Shown here: positions 34,123 through 43,480 of the stretch, piece after piece
Layout of the letters: each line of letters starts with the position of its first letter
Numbering within the stretch: position 1 is the stretch's first letter
Assembly: GCF_000467125.1 (NCBI RefSeq)
Contig: NZ_BATJ01000023.1
Span: forward strand, 1-60,331
From: Vibrio proteolyticus NBRC 13287
Lineage (GTDB): Bacteria > Pseudomonadota > Gammaproteobacteria > Enterobacterales > Vibrionaceae
Reading direction: 5' to 3'
DNA length: 60,331 nucleotides
Notes under the pieces: model-generated
The model's database searches: none
Seen by the model: only the letters and a program-made list of their open reading frames with translations
What the model was told of the DNA's origin: nothing
Position numbers and translations under genes: made by a program

Positions 34123-34341
34123 GTGAAACGCGCCAGTAACAGTTATCGTCTTCAGCTGATCAAAGAGGTCGCCACCCGACGGCAACAGCAGCTCTCTCAT
34201 GACCCCATGGCAGACTACATCCACCAGCTTCTTGAAAATCGCCCTCAGTTCGAACATCACACAGAGCAACATCGTTTTGCCGGTAATCATTTTGATGAAC
34301 ACGCTGGAGGCTGGGTCAGTGACAAGTGGGGGCTGAAGTAA
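34123..34341 (+). CDS. Small hypothetical protein
   Basis: 72 residues from a GTG start, KRASNSYRLQLIKEVATRRQQQ to GGWVSDKWGLK. It is basic and Gln/His-rich, soluble, and not a family I recognise. The GTG at 34123 has GGAGG eight bases upstream, whereas the ATG at 34108 has none, so the GTG is preferred. It is a stand-alone gene with its own terminator. Confidence 0.6.
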   Translation: MKRASNSYRLQLIKEVATRRQQQLSHDPMADYIHQLLENRPQFEHHTEQHRFAGNHFDEHAGGWVSDKWGLK

Positions 34342-34675
34342 GCCCTCTCACAATTAAGACTGACCGCAAAAATTCATCGGCCCGACATAAAAATGTCGGG
34401 CTTTTTCGTTGGATTAGCTCAGTTTGTTGGCAACAAAGGCTGTTGCTATCACGATATGTAATCAAATGCTATTAACTACGGCACACTCTTACTCTAATTG
34501 ATGGTTTTAACAATACAATTTAACTAAATATGTTTGATCAGGGGCATGTCTGATAATTCTGAAATTTAATTGCAATTACATGCTCTTATTTCACACATAG
34601 ATCACAGCAACTTCATATTTCTTCATTATATTTGCCCGCCTGAAGCCCAAAAACCAAAAATAAAAGGAATTTCAT
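34342..34675. other. Intergenic region before the 5'-nucleotidase
   Basis: 334 bases. After the terminator at 34380-34407 it is a very AT-rich leader with no gene and no clear operator. Confidence 0.5.
34380..34407 (+). terminator. Terminator of the small gene
   Basis: GCCCGACAT pairs with ATGTCGGGC around AAAA and is followed by five T. Confidence 0.9.
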
Positions 34676-36370
34676 ATGAAATTGTATAAATCAGCGCTGG
34701 CGCTCTCCGTCGGTCTGGCATTGGCTGGTTGTAACGACAGCGACAACGATAGCCAGGTTGAATGCCAAATTGCGTCACCGTGTACGCAATTTACAATCAT
34801 GCACACCAACGATAACCATGGCCGTTTTTGGGAAAACGACGATGGCGAATATGGTATGGCAGCACGTAAAACCCTGGTAGATTCCATCCGTGAAGAAGTC
34901 GAAGACAAAGGCGGCTACTCATTGTTGCTGTCTGGCGGCGACATCAATACCGGTGTACCAGAATCGGATTTGCAAGATGCCGAGCCTGACTTTATCGGCA
35001 TGAGTGATATCGGCTATGACGCAATGGCGGTTGGTAACCACGAGTTCGATAACCCGCTCAGCGTATTGGACAAACAGCGTGACTGGGCTGACTTCCCGAT
35101 GCTGGCCGCCAACATCTATAAAGCCGACGGCAGCCGCTATTTCGAACCTTATAAAGTGTTCACGCTGGGTGACTTACGTATTGCCGTTGTCGGCCTGACC
35201 ACGGAAGACACTGCGAAAATCGGTAACCCGGAATACATCTCTGAACTCACTTTCACTGACCCTAAAGAAGAGATTAAAAAGGTTATCGCCGAAATCGAGA
35301 AAAACGACGAAGCGGATCTGGTTATCGCTACCACTCATATGGGTCACTATGCAAATGGTCAACACGGTTCGAATGCACCCGGTGACGTGGCGCTGGCTAA
35401 AGCTCTAGAGGAAGGTCAGCTCGCAGCCGTGATTGGTGGGCACTCTCAAAACCCTGTGTGTATGGAAGTCGATGGGTCTGGCTACGATGCCGACTTTGAG
35501 CCTGGCGACGATTGCAAACCGGATCAGCAAAACGGAACCTGGATCATGCAGGCCCATGAATGGGGTAAATACGTGGGTCGCGCGGATTTCGAATACGCCA
35601 ATGACGAACTCCACCTACTGAGCTACAAACTCATTCCGGTCAATCTGACCAAGGAACTGGATGACGGCTCTCGCGAACTGATCGGTGACAAGATCGAACC
35701 TAACCTACCGCTGAAAGAAAAACTGCAAGTGTATCAAGACGCAGGCCAGGATAAGCTGGATGAAGTCATCGCAAGTTCAGACGGTAAACTGGAAGGTGAC
35801 CGCAGCGTAGTACGGAATCAGCAGACCAACCTGGGACAACTAATTGCTGTTGCCCACAAAGAAAAAGTCTCCGCAGATTTTGCCGTCATGAACTCCGGTG
35901 GCGTGCGCGATTCTATTGCGGCAGGCGACATCACATACCGTGACGTGTTAACGGTACAGCCTTTTGGCAACCAAGTGACCTACAGTGAGATGACGGGAGC
36001 AGAGATCAAAGATTACCTTGGCACGGTCGCCACAATGCAAGTGGGTTCGGGCGCCTACGCACAATTGACCGGCCTGACCATGACCGTCGACTGTATGGCC
36101 AACACCGTTGATATTTCCGATATCAACGGTAAGGGCTTTAGCGACACAGCCACCTACTCCTTTACCGTACCAAGCTTCAATGCGGCCGGTGGTGACGGTT
36201 ACCCTGAGCTGGATCCGGTTCAAACTGGTTATGTGGATGCCGATGTCCTTTACGGCTTCCTGAAGAGTAAGGGCTCTATCGCCGTAGGCGACTACACGCC
36301 TCCAGCAACCGTAACTTACACCAACACGGAAGATCCGTTGGCTAATGGCTGCTTGATCACTACGCCTTAA
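34676..36370 (+). CDS. 5'-nucleotidase/metallophosphatase lipoprotein
   Basis: 564 residues. Lipobox LALAGC at the N-terminus makes it a lipoprotein. The metallophosphatase domain follows: TIMHTNDNHGRF, GGDINTGV, VGNHEFDN and THMGHY with GGHSQNP are the metal-ligand motifs of the UshA/5'-nucleotidase family. The C-terminal nucleotide-binding domain (about 370-550) has MNSGGVRDSIAAGDITYRDVLTVQPFGN. It should hydrolyse extracellular nucleotides to nucleosides for uptake. Known Vibrio relatives include the membrane-bound NutA. Confidence 0.93.
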   Translation: MKLYKSALALSVGLALAGCNDSDNDSQVECQIASPCTQFTIMHTNDNHGRFWENDDGEYGMAARKTLVDSIREEVEDKGGYSLLLSGGDINTGVPESDLQDAEPDFIGMSDIGYDAMAVGNHEFDNPLSVLDKQRDWADFPMLAANIYKADGSRYFEPYKVFTLGDLRIAVVGLTTEDTAKIGNPEYISELTFTDPKEEIKKVIAEIEKNDEADLVIATTHMGHYANGQHGSNAPGDVALAKALEEGQLAAVIGGHSQNPVCMEVDGSGYDADFEPGDDCKPDQQNGTWIMQAHEWGKYVGRADFEYANDELHLLSYKLIPVNLTKELDDGSRELIGDKIEPNLPLKEKLQVYQDAGQDKLDEVIASSDGKLEGDRSVVRNQQTNLGQLIAVAHKEKVSADFAVMNSGGVRDSIAAGDITYRDVLTVQPFGNQVTYSEMTGAEIKDYLGTVATMQVGSGAYAQLTGLTMTVDCMANTVDISDINGKGFSDTATYSFTVPSFNAAGGDGYPELDPVQTGYVDADVLYGFLKSKGSIAVGDYTPPATVTYTNTEDPLANGCLITTP

Positions 36371-36393
36371 CCGGGATCAATCGGTAAACAATC

Positions 36394-36425
36394 AAAAAGC
36401 CAGCGCAACTAGCTCTGGCTTTTTA
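36394..36425 (+). terminator. Bidirectional terminator between convergent genes
   Basis: AAAAAGCCAG pairs with CTGGCTTTTT around an 11-base loop. A-run and T-run on the two sides allow it to serve both the nucleotidase and the DUF1289 gene. Confidence 0.9.
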
Positions 36426-36434
36426 CATCTGAAC

Positions 36435-36683
36435 TTAAAACAGATCCCGTTGCGGACTTTCCGGTTCCACCGGTGATTGAGGTGTCAGTTTCCCCTGGCG
36501 GACTTTGCGTAAATAACGTTGTCGACACAATTTAATAATGTGCTGTTTTTCCGCCACGGTGTAGCTCAGCCAGTTAAAGCGCTCTTCCCTTTTGCGCATA
36601 CATCCCTGACAGTAACCTTTATCGTCAACCGTACATACACCAACACAGGGGCTGGGTACATCGAAGAAATCCAGCTGTTCCAT
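36435..36683 (-). CDS. DUF1289 family cysteine protein
   Basis: 82 residues. The family pattern is complete: SPCVGVCTVDDKGYCQGCMRKREERFNWLSYT, with Cys in CxxxC, CxxC spacing and a further Cys in IIKLCRQRY. The four Cys suggest metal or Fe-S binding. The function is unknown. The ATG at 36683 opens directly on the domain and is chosen over an in-frame ATG 24 codons upstream; an AAGG lies about ten bases before it. Confidence 0.82.
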   Translation of the reverse strand: MEQLDFFDVPSPCVGVCTVDDKGYCQGCMRKREERFNWLSYTVAEKQHIIKLCRQRYLRKVRQGKLTPQSPVEPESPQRDLF

Positions 36684-36862
36684 GCCTATTCTACCTTCCT
36701 CATCTGCTGACTTTACATTATGCCAAAGCGTCACAATTGTCACTTTTTCGCTCAATTTAACCGTACGCCTCTAACGACAAACTGACAAAATTTGCAGGTT
36801 GTTTTCTATACTTAAGCTTTTGATGCGCCGTCCTCACTGTTGGCAAATTAAGGAGTCTTATT

Positions 36863-37306
36863 ATGAAGCTTAGTGTCACCACTCTGCTGGCTGGTATACC
36901 GCTAGCGTTACTTTCCGTCGGCTGCAGTATGTATTCAGGCAGTGCCGACCTCACCCCGCAGGATCTCCAGCATCACAACTGGGAGCTGATTCAGGTCGAT
37001 GGTCAGGCGATTACTCAAGGTGATCGACAGCGCATGCCACGCCTTGAAGTGGGTGAAAAAATGACGGTCAATGGTAATGCTGGCTGCAATAATTTTTTCG
37101 GCCAGGGTGAACTCAAAGACAACCAGTTTCGGGTCGATAAAATCGGCATGACCATGAAATCCTGCTCTAGTGAGGCGATGCAGATCGAACAGGCGGTGGC
37201 CGAAACATTATCAACCTGGAGCACGATCACTCTGACCAAAGAACATCTGATTCTGCGTGATGATAACCATGAATTAACCTATCGACTGCGAGATTGGGTT
37301 AACTAA
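36863..37306 (+). CDS. META/HslJ-domain lipoprotein
   Basis: 147 residues. A lipoprotein signal with LSVGC (Cys about residue 20), then one META domain: HHNWELIQVDGQAI, LEVGEKMTVNGNAGCNNFFGQG, KIGMTMKSCSSEAMQIEQAV and HLILRDDNHELTYRLRDW. HslJ-type proteins are linked to heat and novobiocin stress and sit in the outer membrane. AAGGAG lies eight bases upstream of the ATG. The gene is isolated. Confidence 0.88.
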   Translation: MKLSVTTLLAGIPLALLSVGCSMYSGSADLTPQDLQHHNWELIQVDGQAITQGDRQRMPRLEVGEKMTVNGNAGCNNFFGQGELKDNQFRVDKIGMTMKSCSSEAMQIEQAVAETLSTWSTITLTKEHLILRDDNHELTYRLRDWVN

Positions 37307-37321
37307 ACCGCCCTTCCTTCT

Positions 37322-37350
37322 TAACGAGCGGCATGCATGCCGCTCGTTTT
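37322..37350 (+). terminator. Terminator of the META lipoprotein gene
   Basis: AACGAGCGGCATGC and GCATGCCGCTCGTT form a complete palindrome that ends in four T. It lies about 16 bases after the stop. Confidence 0.88.
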
Positions 37351-37568
37351 ACGACCACGCATTTTTTTCTTATGCGATGTAAGAATCTCCAGCCTTATCC
37401 GGTCATAACTAGCAAGCAATAAAAGTCTTGTGGCAGAAGTTGTTACGTTAAGAGTGGGTGAAATCACACAAGCGTCAACGACCAGCACGGTTGAGGTTGA
37501 TAGTCCCTGCCCAACGATTACTATTTCTTATACAACACTCCATCATCAGAGCTTCAAACGGAATAATT

Positions 37569-38723
37569 ATGAAACAACTGCTCACCACCGTCGCCGCAGT
37601 CGCCGCAGTCGCCACTGCCTTCTCACTGTCAGCGGAACCGCTAGACTGGAAACAAGTAGAGCAACAGGCCGAAGGACAAACCGTCTATTTTCATGCCTGG
37701 GGAGGCAGCCAGGAAATTAACCGTTACATCCAATGGGCAGGTGCACAGTTGCAACAGCAATACGGTGTCACGTTGAACCACGTTAAAGTCACCGATATCG
37801 CTGAGACCACCACACGTCTCATCGCTGAAAAAGTAGCAGGTAAAAACGACAAGGGCAGCGTCGATTTGGTCTGGATTAATGGTGAAAACTTCAAGTCTAT
37901 GAAAGACAATCAACTGCTGCTTGGGCCGTTCACACACTCTTTGCCCAATTGGCAATACGTTGACCAAGGCCTGCCGATCGATGCGGATTTTTCTGAACCA
38001 ACAGAAGGGTTAGAAGCGCCATGGGGAGTGGGCCAACTGGTGTTCATTCACGACCAAGAGACACTCAACAACCCGCCGCACTCCTACGCTGAGCTGCTCA
38101 GCTACGCTCAAGCCTACCCGAACCGGGTGACTTACCCCAAGCCGCCAGAGTTTCATGGCACCAGTTTCCTCAAATCATTACTGATTGAACTGACTGACAA
38201 TGATCCCCAGCTCGAGCAACCGGTCAGCGAAGGCGACTTTGCCGCCGTGACCGCGCCACTTTGGCGTTATCTGGATCAGTTCCACAAAGTGGCCTGGCGG
38301 GGTGGAAAACAATTCCCTGCCGGTACGGCCGAAATGATTCAGTTGCTGGATGACGGTCAACTGGATTTAGCCATCACATTCAATCCTAACGCCGTCTATT
38401 CAGCACAGGCCTCCGGTAAACTGGCCTCTTCCACCAAAGCGTATGCTTTTGATACCGGTGCCCTCTCCAATATTCACTTTCTGGCCATTCCCTGGAACGC
38501 GAATGCGAAATCCGGCGCTTTGGTCACCATCAACTTTCTACTCAGCCCACAGGCTCAGTCACGTAAAGGGGATCTGAACATTTGGGGCGATCCTTCGGTA
38601 CTAAGCAAACAATACCTGACAGGCAGCGCCAAACAGACACAACAATTCAAATCGGTTTCAGAGCCCCACCCAAGCTGGCAATCTGCTATCGAAAAAGAGT
38701 GGCAAAAGCGCTACGGAAGCTGA
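37569..38723 (+). CDS. ynjB: ABC transporter substrate-binding protein YnjB
   Basis: 384 residues. A signal peptide (LLTTVAAVAAVATAFSLSA) is followed by a periplasmic binding fold: VYFHAWGGSQEINRYIQWAG, VDLVWINGENFKSMK, APWGVGQLVFIHD and NPNAVYSAQASGKL. It matches YnjB, the binding component of an uptake system of unknown substrate in E. coli. The start at 37569 opens the signal peptide; the upstream in-frame ATG gives a non-signal leader. It heads the ynjBCDF operon. Confidence 0.88.
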   Translation: MKQLLTTVAAVAAVATAFSLSAEPLDWKQVEQQAEGQTVYFHAWGGSQEINRYIQWAGAQLQQQYGVTLNHVKVTDIAETTTRLIAEKVAGKNDKGSVDLVWINGENFKSMKDNQLLLGPFTHSLPNWQYVDQGLPIDADFSEPTEGLEAPWGVGQLVFIHDQETLNNPPHSYAELLSYAQAYPNRVTYPKPPEFHGTSFLKSLLIELTDNDPQLEQPVSEGDFAAVTAPLWRYLDQFHKVAWRGGKQFPAGTAEMIQLLDDGQLDLAITFNPNAVYSAQASGKLASSTKAYAFDTGALSNIHFLAIPWNANAKSGALVTINFLLSPQAQSRKGDLNIWGDPSVLSKQYLTGSAKQTQQFKSVSEPHPSWQSAIEKEWQKRYGS

Positions 38724-38729
38724 TTTGAA

Positions 38730-40439
38730 ATGCTAAGAACCCTGTATCTGCTCATCGTTGTCGGCTGTATTGTTCCGACGATTCCGGGACTACTCGGTGT
38801 GCTGGCATCGTCACTGGGCTACCTTCCACCGCTGGACATGCAGACGATCAGTCTGACGGGCTTTCGCCAGGTGTTCGAATGGCAAGGCGTCTGGCACTCT
38901 ATCGGCTTGACCCTGTACTCATCGGTGATCAGCAGTTATCTGGCGTGTGTGCTTACATTTGCGATCCTGCAAGCCAGTTGGGGGACGCGCTTCTGGCGCA
39001 GAGTCGAGTTGATGTTGTCCCCGCTCTTAGCCATGCCGCACGTGGCATTTGCTATCGGATTTGCCTTTTTGTTTGCTCCGACAGGGCTGGGGGCGCGTTG
39101 GCTGCATGAACTGATTGGATACGACCCCAATGCGCGTTCTGTCGACGCGCTGGCGCTGCTGGTTAACGATCCGCACGCCCTGGGGCTGATTGTAATGCTG
39201 GCGCTGAAAGAAGTGCCCTTTTTATTGTTGATGAGTATTCCCATCGTACAACAACTGAATGTCTCACAAGTTACCAAAGTCAGCGCGTCATTGGGGTACA
39301 GTCGCAACGCCATGTGGTGGAAGTGCCTGTTACCACAGTGGTTGAACAAACTGCGCTTTCCTATGCTGGCGGTCATGGCGTACAGCCTGTCGGTGGTGGA
39401 CGTTGCGCTGATCATCGGCCCGACGAATCCCCCCACATTCGCCGTGTTGGTGTGGCAATGGTTCAGTGATCCGGATCTGACACTGCTCCCGCGAGCGGCC
39501 GCGGGTGCCGTGGTATTGTTTGCCCTCGCGGCACTGGTGATTGGCCTTGCACGCATGGTGGAATGGCTGCTCACACGCGGCATTCGCCGCTGGCAATGGT
39601 CTGGTCGAAGTGGTATTTCTCTGGCTGGGCGTTCGCTGTTTAGTGTGATCCTGTTCATCAGCCTGATGATGATACCATTGTTAACGCTATGGAGCTTTGC
39701 GCAGCGCTGGCGTTTCCCGGATGTACTGCCCAGCAGTTATACTCCGCGCTTCTGGCAGTACGAATGGCAGTCGGTTGCCAGCACCGTGCAACAAAGCCTG
39801 CTGCTGGCGTTGGTGTCAGCCACCGTCGCACTGGTCTTTGCACTTCTGGCCCATGAGTACCGGATCCGGTATCGAATGCAGATACCGGGATACATCATCG
39901 CCGTGCCGATGCTTCTCCCGCAGCTGTCCATATTATTCGGCCTTCAGATCATGACGCTGTATCTTCATGACAGTGCACATTGGTTTTGGGTTTGCTGGGC
40001 ACACCTCTTTTTTGCATTCCCTTATGTCTATTTGTCACTGGATGGCCCTTGGCGAAGCTATGATCACAACCTGACCCGAGTATCACTCAGCTTGGGTCAA
40101 TCGCCCCTGCGTACCTGGTGGCGGGTTAAAATGCCGCTGCTACTGCCCGCCATTGTTTTTGCCTGGGTGATCGGAATCAGCGTCAGCCTGGCACAATATC
40201 TGCCGACGCTGATGCTTGGCGCAGGCCGGATCCGCACCATCACCACCGAAGCGGTGGCGTTGTCGAGTGGCTTCGATCGCCGTGTTACCGCCATTTACGC
40301 CCTCTGGCAAGCGGCGTTGCCGCTGCTGTTTTTTGCTTTTGCGATCACCATTAGCCGTTTACAAGCTAAATATCGCCATTTATCGATTAAAGGTCTGTTG
40401 CCGAATGAGTCTTTGTCTAGAAAACCTCGCCATTCATAA
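38730..40439 (+). CDS. ynjC: ABC transporter permease YnjC (fused two-half type)
   Basis: 569 residues with about twelve membrane helices in two homologous halves, each with a binding-protein-dependent permease loop: KVSASLGYSRNAMWWKCLLPQWL in the first and RVSLSLGQSPLRTWWRVKMPLLLPA in the second. That double layout is the ThiP/YnjC type. It starts six bases after the YnjB stop and overlaps ynjD by 35 bases. Its partner YnjB supplies the substrate. Confidence 0.9.
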   Translation: MLRTLYLLIVVGCIVPTIPGLLGVLASSLGYLPPLDMQTISLTGFRQVFEWQGVWHSIGLTLYSSVISSYLACVLTFAILQASWGTRFWRRVELMLSPLLAMPHVAFAIGFAFLFAPTGLGARWLHELIGYDPNARSVDALALLVNDPHALGLIVMLALKEVPFLLLMSIPIVQQLNVSQVTKVSASLGYSRNAMWWKCLLPQWLNKLRFPMLAVMAYSLSVVDVALIIGPTNPPTFAVLVWQWFSDPDLTLLPRAAAGAVVLFALAALVIGLARMVEWLLTRGIRRWQWSGRSGISLAGRSLFSVILFISLMMIPLLTLWSFAQRWRFPDVLPSSYTPRFWQYEWQSVASTVQQSLLLALVSATVALVFALLAHEYRIRYRMQIPGYIIAVPMLLPQLSILFGLQIMTLYLHDSAHWFWVCWAHLFFAFPYVYLSLDGPWRSYDHNLTRVSLSLGQSPLRTWWRVKMPLLLPAIVFAWVIGISVSLAQYLPTLMLGAGRIRTITTEAVALSSGFDRRVTAIYALWQAALPLLFFAFAITISRLQAKYRHLSIKGLLPNESLSRKPRHS

Positions 40440-41052
40440 ACACAATGGAGAGGCACTGTTTTCTTCCCTCTCCTTACAGATAGAAAAAGGGGGCATTGTG
40501 ACGCTGATGGGCCCGAGCGGTTGCGGAAAATCCACCCTGCTTGACGCGATTGCCGGACACTTATCGGAGGAGTTTCGTCTTACTGGCAGCATTCTGCTGG
40601 ATGATCGCCCACTCAACGCACTGCCAGCCCACAAACGTCAGGTAGGAATCCTGTTTCAGGATGATCTATTGTTCCCGCATTTAAATATCTGGGAGAATCT
40701 GGCGTTTGCCCTGCCCGATGCCATTAAAGGCCGCGAGCGCAAAGAGCGCGCGCTGGATGCGCTCAAAAATATCCACCTGACGAAATTGGCTCAATCCTAT
40801 CCGGACCAGATTTCCGGAGGTCAGCGAGCACGCATCAGCCTGACCCGAATGCTGCTCGCCCAGCCACTGGTCGCATTGCTTGATGAACCGTTCAGCAAGC
40901 TCGACAAAGCGCTGCGAAGCCAGTTTCGTGACTGGGTAATGGCGCAATTGCAATCGGCCAATATTCCCGCGCTGATGGTCACGCACGATGAGGCCGATGT
41001 TCCGCCGGGCAGCCAGGTATTGCGCTGGCCTTGGGAGGTGAACCATGCTTGA
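40405..41052 (+). CDS. ynjD: ABC transporter ATPase YnjD
   Basis: 215 residues. Walker A GPSGCGKST, Q-loop (LFQDDLLFP), signature ISGGQRARISL, Walker B VALLDEPF and the switch VTHDEAD are all present, so it should power the transporter. The ATG at 40405 begins the domain; frames that start earlier lie inside ynjC and are not used. It overlaps ynjC by 35 bases and ynjF by 8. Confidence 0.93.
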   Translation: MSLCLENLAIHKHNGEALFSSLSLQIEKGGIVTLMGPSGCGKSTLLDAIAGHLSEEFRLTGSILLDDRPLNALPAHKRQVGILFQDDLLFPHLNIWENLAFALPDAIKGRERKERALDALKNIHLTKLAQSYPDQISGGQRARISLTRMLLAQPLVALLDEPFSKLDKALRSQFRDWVMAQLQSANIPALMVTHDEADVPPGSQVLRWPWEVNHA

Positions 41053-41659
41053 TCGCCTGAGTATAAAACTGATCCGCAAGCCGCTGTCTGCCACTGCCGG
41101 CGTCATAGATAAAATGGGCCTGAGTGCCAATCAGGTCACGCTGCTGGGTTTCGTTGTCGGTTGCTTTGCCCTACCGGCACTGCTCAATCAGCAATACCTG
41201 CTGGCACTGGTGTTTATCCTCATCAATCGGGTTTGCGATGGATTGGACGGTGCACTGGCAAGAATCCAGGGCATCACGGATGCTGGTGGGTTTCTCGATA
41301 TCAGTCTGGATTTCTTATTTTATTCGTTGATCCCGTTTGGCTTTGTGCTTGCAAGCCCGGAGCACAATGCTGTCGCCGGTGCATTTCTGATCTTCGCGTT
41401 TATCGGCACTGGCAGCAGCTTTCTCGCGTTTGCGGTCATGGCCGGGAAACGCGGCATTGAAAACCCGATCTACAAAAATAAATCGCTTTACTATATGAGC
41501 GGACTGACCGAAGGAACCGAAACCATCGCCTGTTTCATTCTGTTCTGTCTCTTTCCTGCCCATTTCGCCACCATTGCCTACACGTTTGGCGCCATGTGCT
41601 GGTTTACCACACTGACGCGTATTTATTCTGGCTTTCATACTCTGACCAACAACAAATAG
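41045..41659 (+). CDS. ynjF: CDP-alcohol phosphatidyltransferase YnjF
   Basis: 204 residues with several membrane helices. The CDP-alcohol motif is complete: DGLDGALARIQGITDAGG followed by FLDISLD, giving the D-x2-DG-x2-AR-x8-G-x3-D-x3-D pattern. It should transfer a phosphatidyl group from a CDP-linked donor to an alcohol or sugar alcohol; the acceptor is unknown. It overlaps ynjD by 8 bases and closes the operon, which hints that the imported compound may be the acceptor. Confidence 0.9.
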   Translation: MLDRLSIKLIRKPLSATAGVIDKMGLSANQVTLLGFVVGCFALPALLNQQYLLALVFILINRVCDGLDGALARIQGITDAGGFLDISLDFLFYSLIPFGFVLASPEHNAVAGAFLIFAFIGTGSSFLAFAVMAGKRGIENPIYKNKSLYYMSGLTEGTETIACFILFCLFPAHFATIAYTFGAMCWFTTLTRIYSGFHTLTNNK

Positions 41660-41779
41660 GCTCTGTCGCAGGCGGAATTGATCGTCGTCAAACAGACATC
41701 ATTCTTCACCAAAAGAGCGATGTTTAAATGACATCCGCCTGATACCATCGGACAACTCAGTCCTGATTATCCTTCGTTT

Positions 41780-43309
41780 ATGCGCCCGAATATGGAACAC
41801 GCCCTACTCAATATCGCCCTGAACCTCAGCTCTAATCTGGCCAGTGAAAAACAGTACCAACACTTGATTGACGGGATCAATCAGGTTTTTCCCTGTGATG
41901 CGAGCGCTCTGTTTATTCTTGACCAAGATGGCTTTCTGACTCCGGTAGCCGTCAACGGCTTGGCCAGCTCAGTGCTCGGACGACGTTTTTTTCCTGCCGC
42001 TCACCCGCGGCTGGAGAAAATCATCATCAGCCGCACCCCGGTGCGTTTCGATGCCGATTGTCCACTGCCTGATCCGTTTGACGGCGTGCTGCTCTCAGCG
42101 GAAAGCAGTATTGATGTCCATGATTGCATGGGTTGCAGCTTGTATGTCGATGACAAGCTGGTGGGCGTGCTCACAATGGACTCGTTGACCATTGGCGCAT
42201 TCGATCACATTGAACCCGTAACGATGGAAACGTTCGCAGCTCTGGCAGCCGCAACGCTACGTAACATTGGTCAGCTTAAAGCGTTGAAAGCCAAACATAA
42301 AAAACAACAATCCGTCACAGCCACGCTCATTCAGCAAGCCCGTTCTAAACAGGGTGAGATGGTCGGGCTCAGCCCACAAATGCAGCAGCTTCGCAACAAC
42401 ATCGCGACCGTCGCACAATCAGACTACGCGGTACTGATCACCGGCGAAACCGGGACAGGAAAAGAACTGGTCGCTCACCAGCTCCACGCACAATCGGCAC
42501 GCCGCGACAAACCCATGATTTACGTCAACTGCGCGGCGCTGCCGGAGGGCCTGGCTGAAAGCGAATTGTTCGGTCACGTAAAAGGCGCATTTACTGGCGC
42601 CAATACACACCGTGCCGGTAAATTTGAACTGGCCGACGGCGGTACGCTGTTTCTGGATGAAGTCGGTGAATTGCCATTATTGCTTCAGGCAAAGCTGCTG
42701 CGGGTGATCCAGCAGGGCGAGCTGCAACGGGTCGGCAGTGACCAACATTTACTCGTGAATGTGCGGATTGTTGCCGCGACCAACCGTCACCTTGAGCAGG
42801 AAGTCGAAGCCGGTCAGTTCCGGGCCGACTTATTCCACCGCCTGAACGTGTTTCCTATCGCCGTCCCCTCATTGCGCAGCCGCCAAGGTGACATACCGGT
42901 CCTGGCGGGTTACCTGCTGGAAAAAGTGCGTCAGCAGTTCAATGTCCCTAACCTGCATCTGCACCCGAAAGCACTCATCATGCTTGAAACACAAGAGTGG
43001 CCGGGCAATGTGCGTGAGTTGGAACATACGCTCACCCGCGCCGCGCTGCGCGCGATTCAGGCGCAAAGTCACACCATCCAGTTACCCCACTTTGATGTGG
43101 CAGTGACCGACTGCGATGTCAAAAGTACAACCCACTATTTTCCGGTGCAAAGTCAGGGAATGCGCCCTTTGGTCGAGCGTTATCAGAAGGATTTGATCCT
43201 GCATGCACTCAATAAATCGAACGGAATTTGGGCGCAGGCAGCGGAATTCCTGCAGATGGACCGGGGGAACTTGTACCGGATGGGTAAAAAGCTGGGCATC
43301 GGTCACTAA
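41780..43309 (+). CDS. norR: Nitric oxide-responsive sigma54 activator NorR
   Basis: 509 residues. An N-terminal GAF domain (about 1-170) senses NO through iron. The AAA+ domain follows: Walker A GETGTGKE at 222-229 and the sigma54-contact loop GAFTGA at 269-274. A C-terminal Fis-type helix-turn-helix (LNKSNGIWAQAAEFLQMDRGNLYRM) binds DNA. It reads toward hcp-hcr, the likely target. No Shine-Dalgarno is convincing at 41780; a second ATG four codons later is equally possible. Confidence 0.92.
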   Translation: MRPNMEHALLNIALNLSSNLASEKQYQHLIDGINQVFPCDASALFILDQDGFLTPVAVNGLASSVLGRRFFPAAHPRLEKIIISRTPVRFDADCPLPDPFDGVLLSAESSIDVHDCMGCSLYVDDKLVGVLTMDSLTIGAFDHIEPVTMETFAALAAATLRNIGQLKALKAKHKKQQSVTATLIQQARSKQGEMVGLSPQMQQLRNNIATVAQSDYAVLITGETGTGKELVAHQLHAQSARRDKPMIYVNCAALPEGLAESELFGHVKGAFTGANTHRAGKFELADGGTLFLDEVGELPLLLQAKLLRVIQQGELQRVGSDQHLLVNVRIVAATNRHLEQEVEAGQFRADLFHRLNVFPIAVPSLRSRQGDIPVLAGYLLEKVRQQFNVPNLHLHPKALIMLETQEWPGNVRELEHTLTRAALRAIQAQSHTIQLPHFDVAVTDCDVKSTTHYFPVQSQGMRPLVERYQKDLILHALNKSNGIWAQAAEFLQMDRGNLYRMGKKLGIGH

Positions 43310-43328
43310 CAGCGAACACAGCATTGAT

Positions 43329-43362
43329 GTCATTTACACAACAAGACTGCTGTAAAAAGAAC
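43329..43362 (+). promoter_or_regulatory. Candidate NorR binding sites
   Basis: Two sites fit the GT-N7-AC core of NorR enhancers: GTCATTTACAC (43329-43339) and GTAAAAAGAAC (43352-43362). Their centres are 23 bases apart, about two helical turns, and they lie some 55-90 bases before the sigma54 promoter of hcp. Confidence 0.55.
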
Positions 43363-43417
43363 ATCACCACCAAGTAGTGGCAATACTGCTTTTTCAATAA
43401 AAACAACAAGATAGAAC

Positions 43418-43433
43418 TTGGCACAGAGATTGC
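43418..43433 (+). promoter_or_regulatory. Sigma54 promoter of hcp
   Basis: TTGGCACAGAGATTGC holds GG (43420-43421) and GC (43432-43433) with ten bases between them, the exact -24/-12 spacing. The start codon is about 48 bases downstream, with GGAGA before it. Confidence 0.85.
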
Positions 43434-43480
43434 CATTCAGTAGGCATCGGATTACTCAATCATAATACTGGAGACCTGCA

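Noticed and set aside
34560..34640. CRP site before the 5'-nucleotidase (TCACAC and TCACAG motifs)
   Set aside because: The two motifs are direct, not inverted, so they do not form TGTGA-N6-TCACA.
38936..39658. 240-codon antisense frame inside ynjC
   Set aside because: Shadow of a membrane permease gene with low-complexity Arg/Thr/Ser composition.
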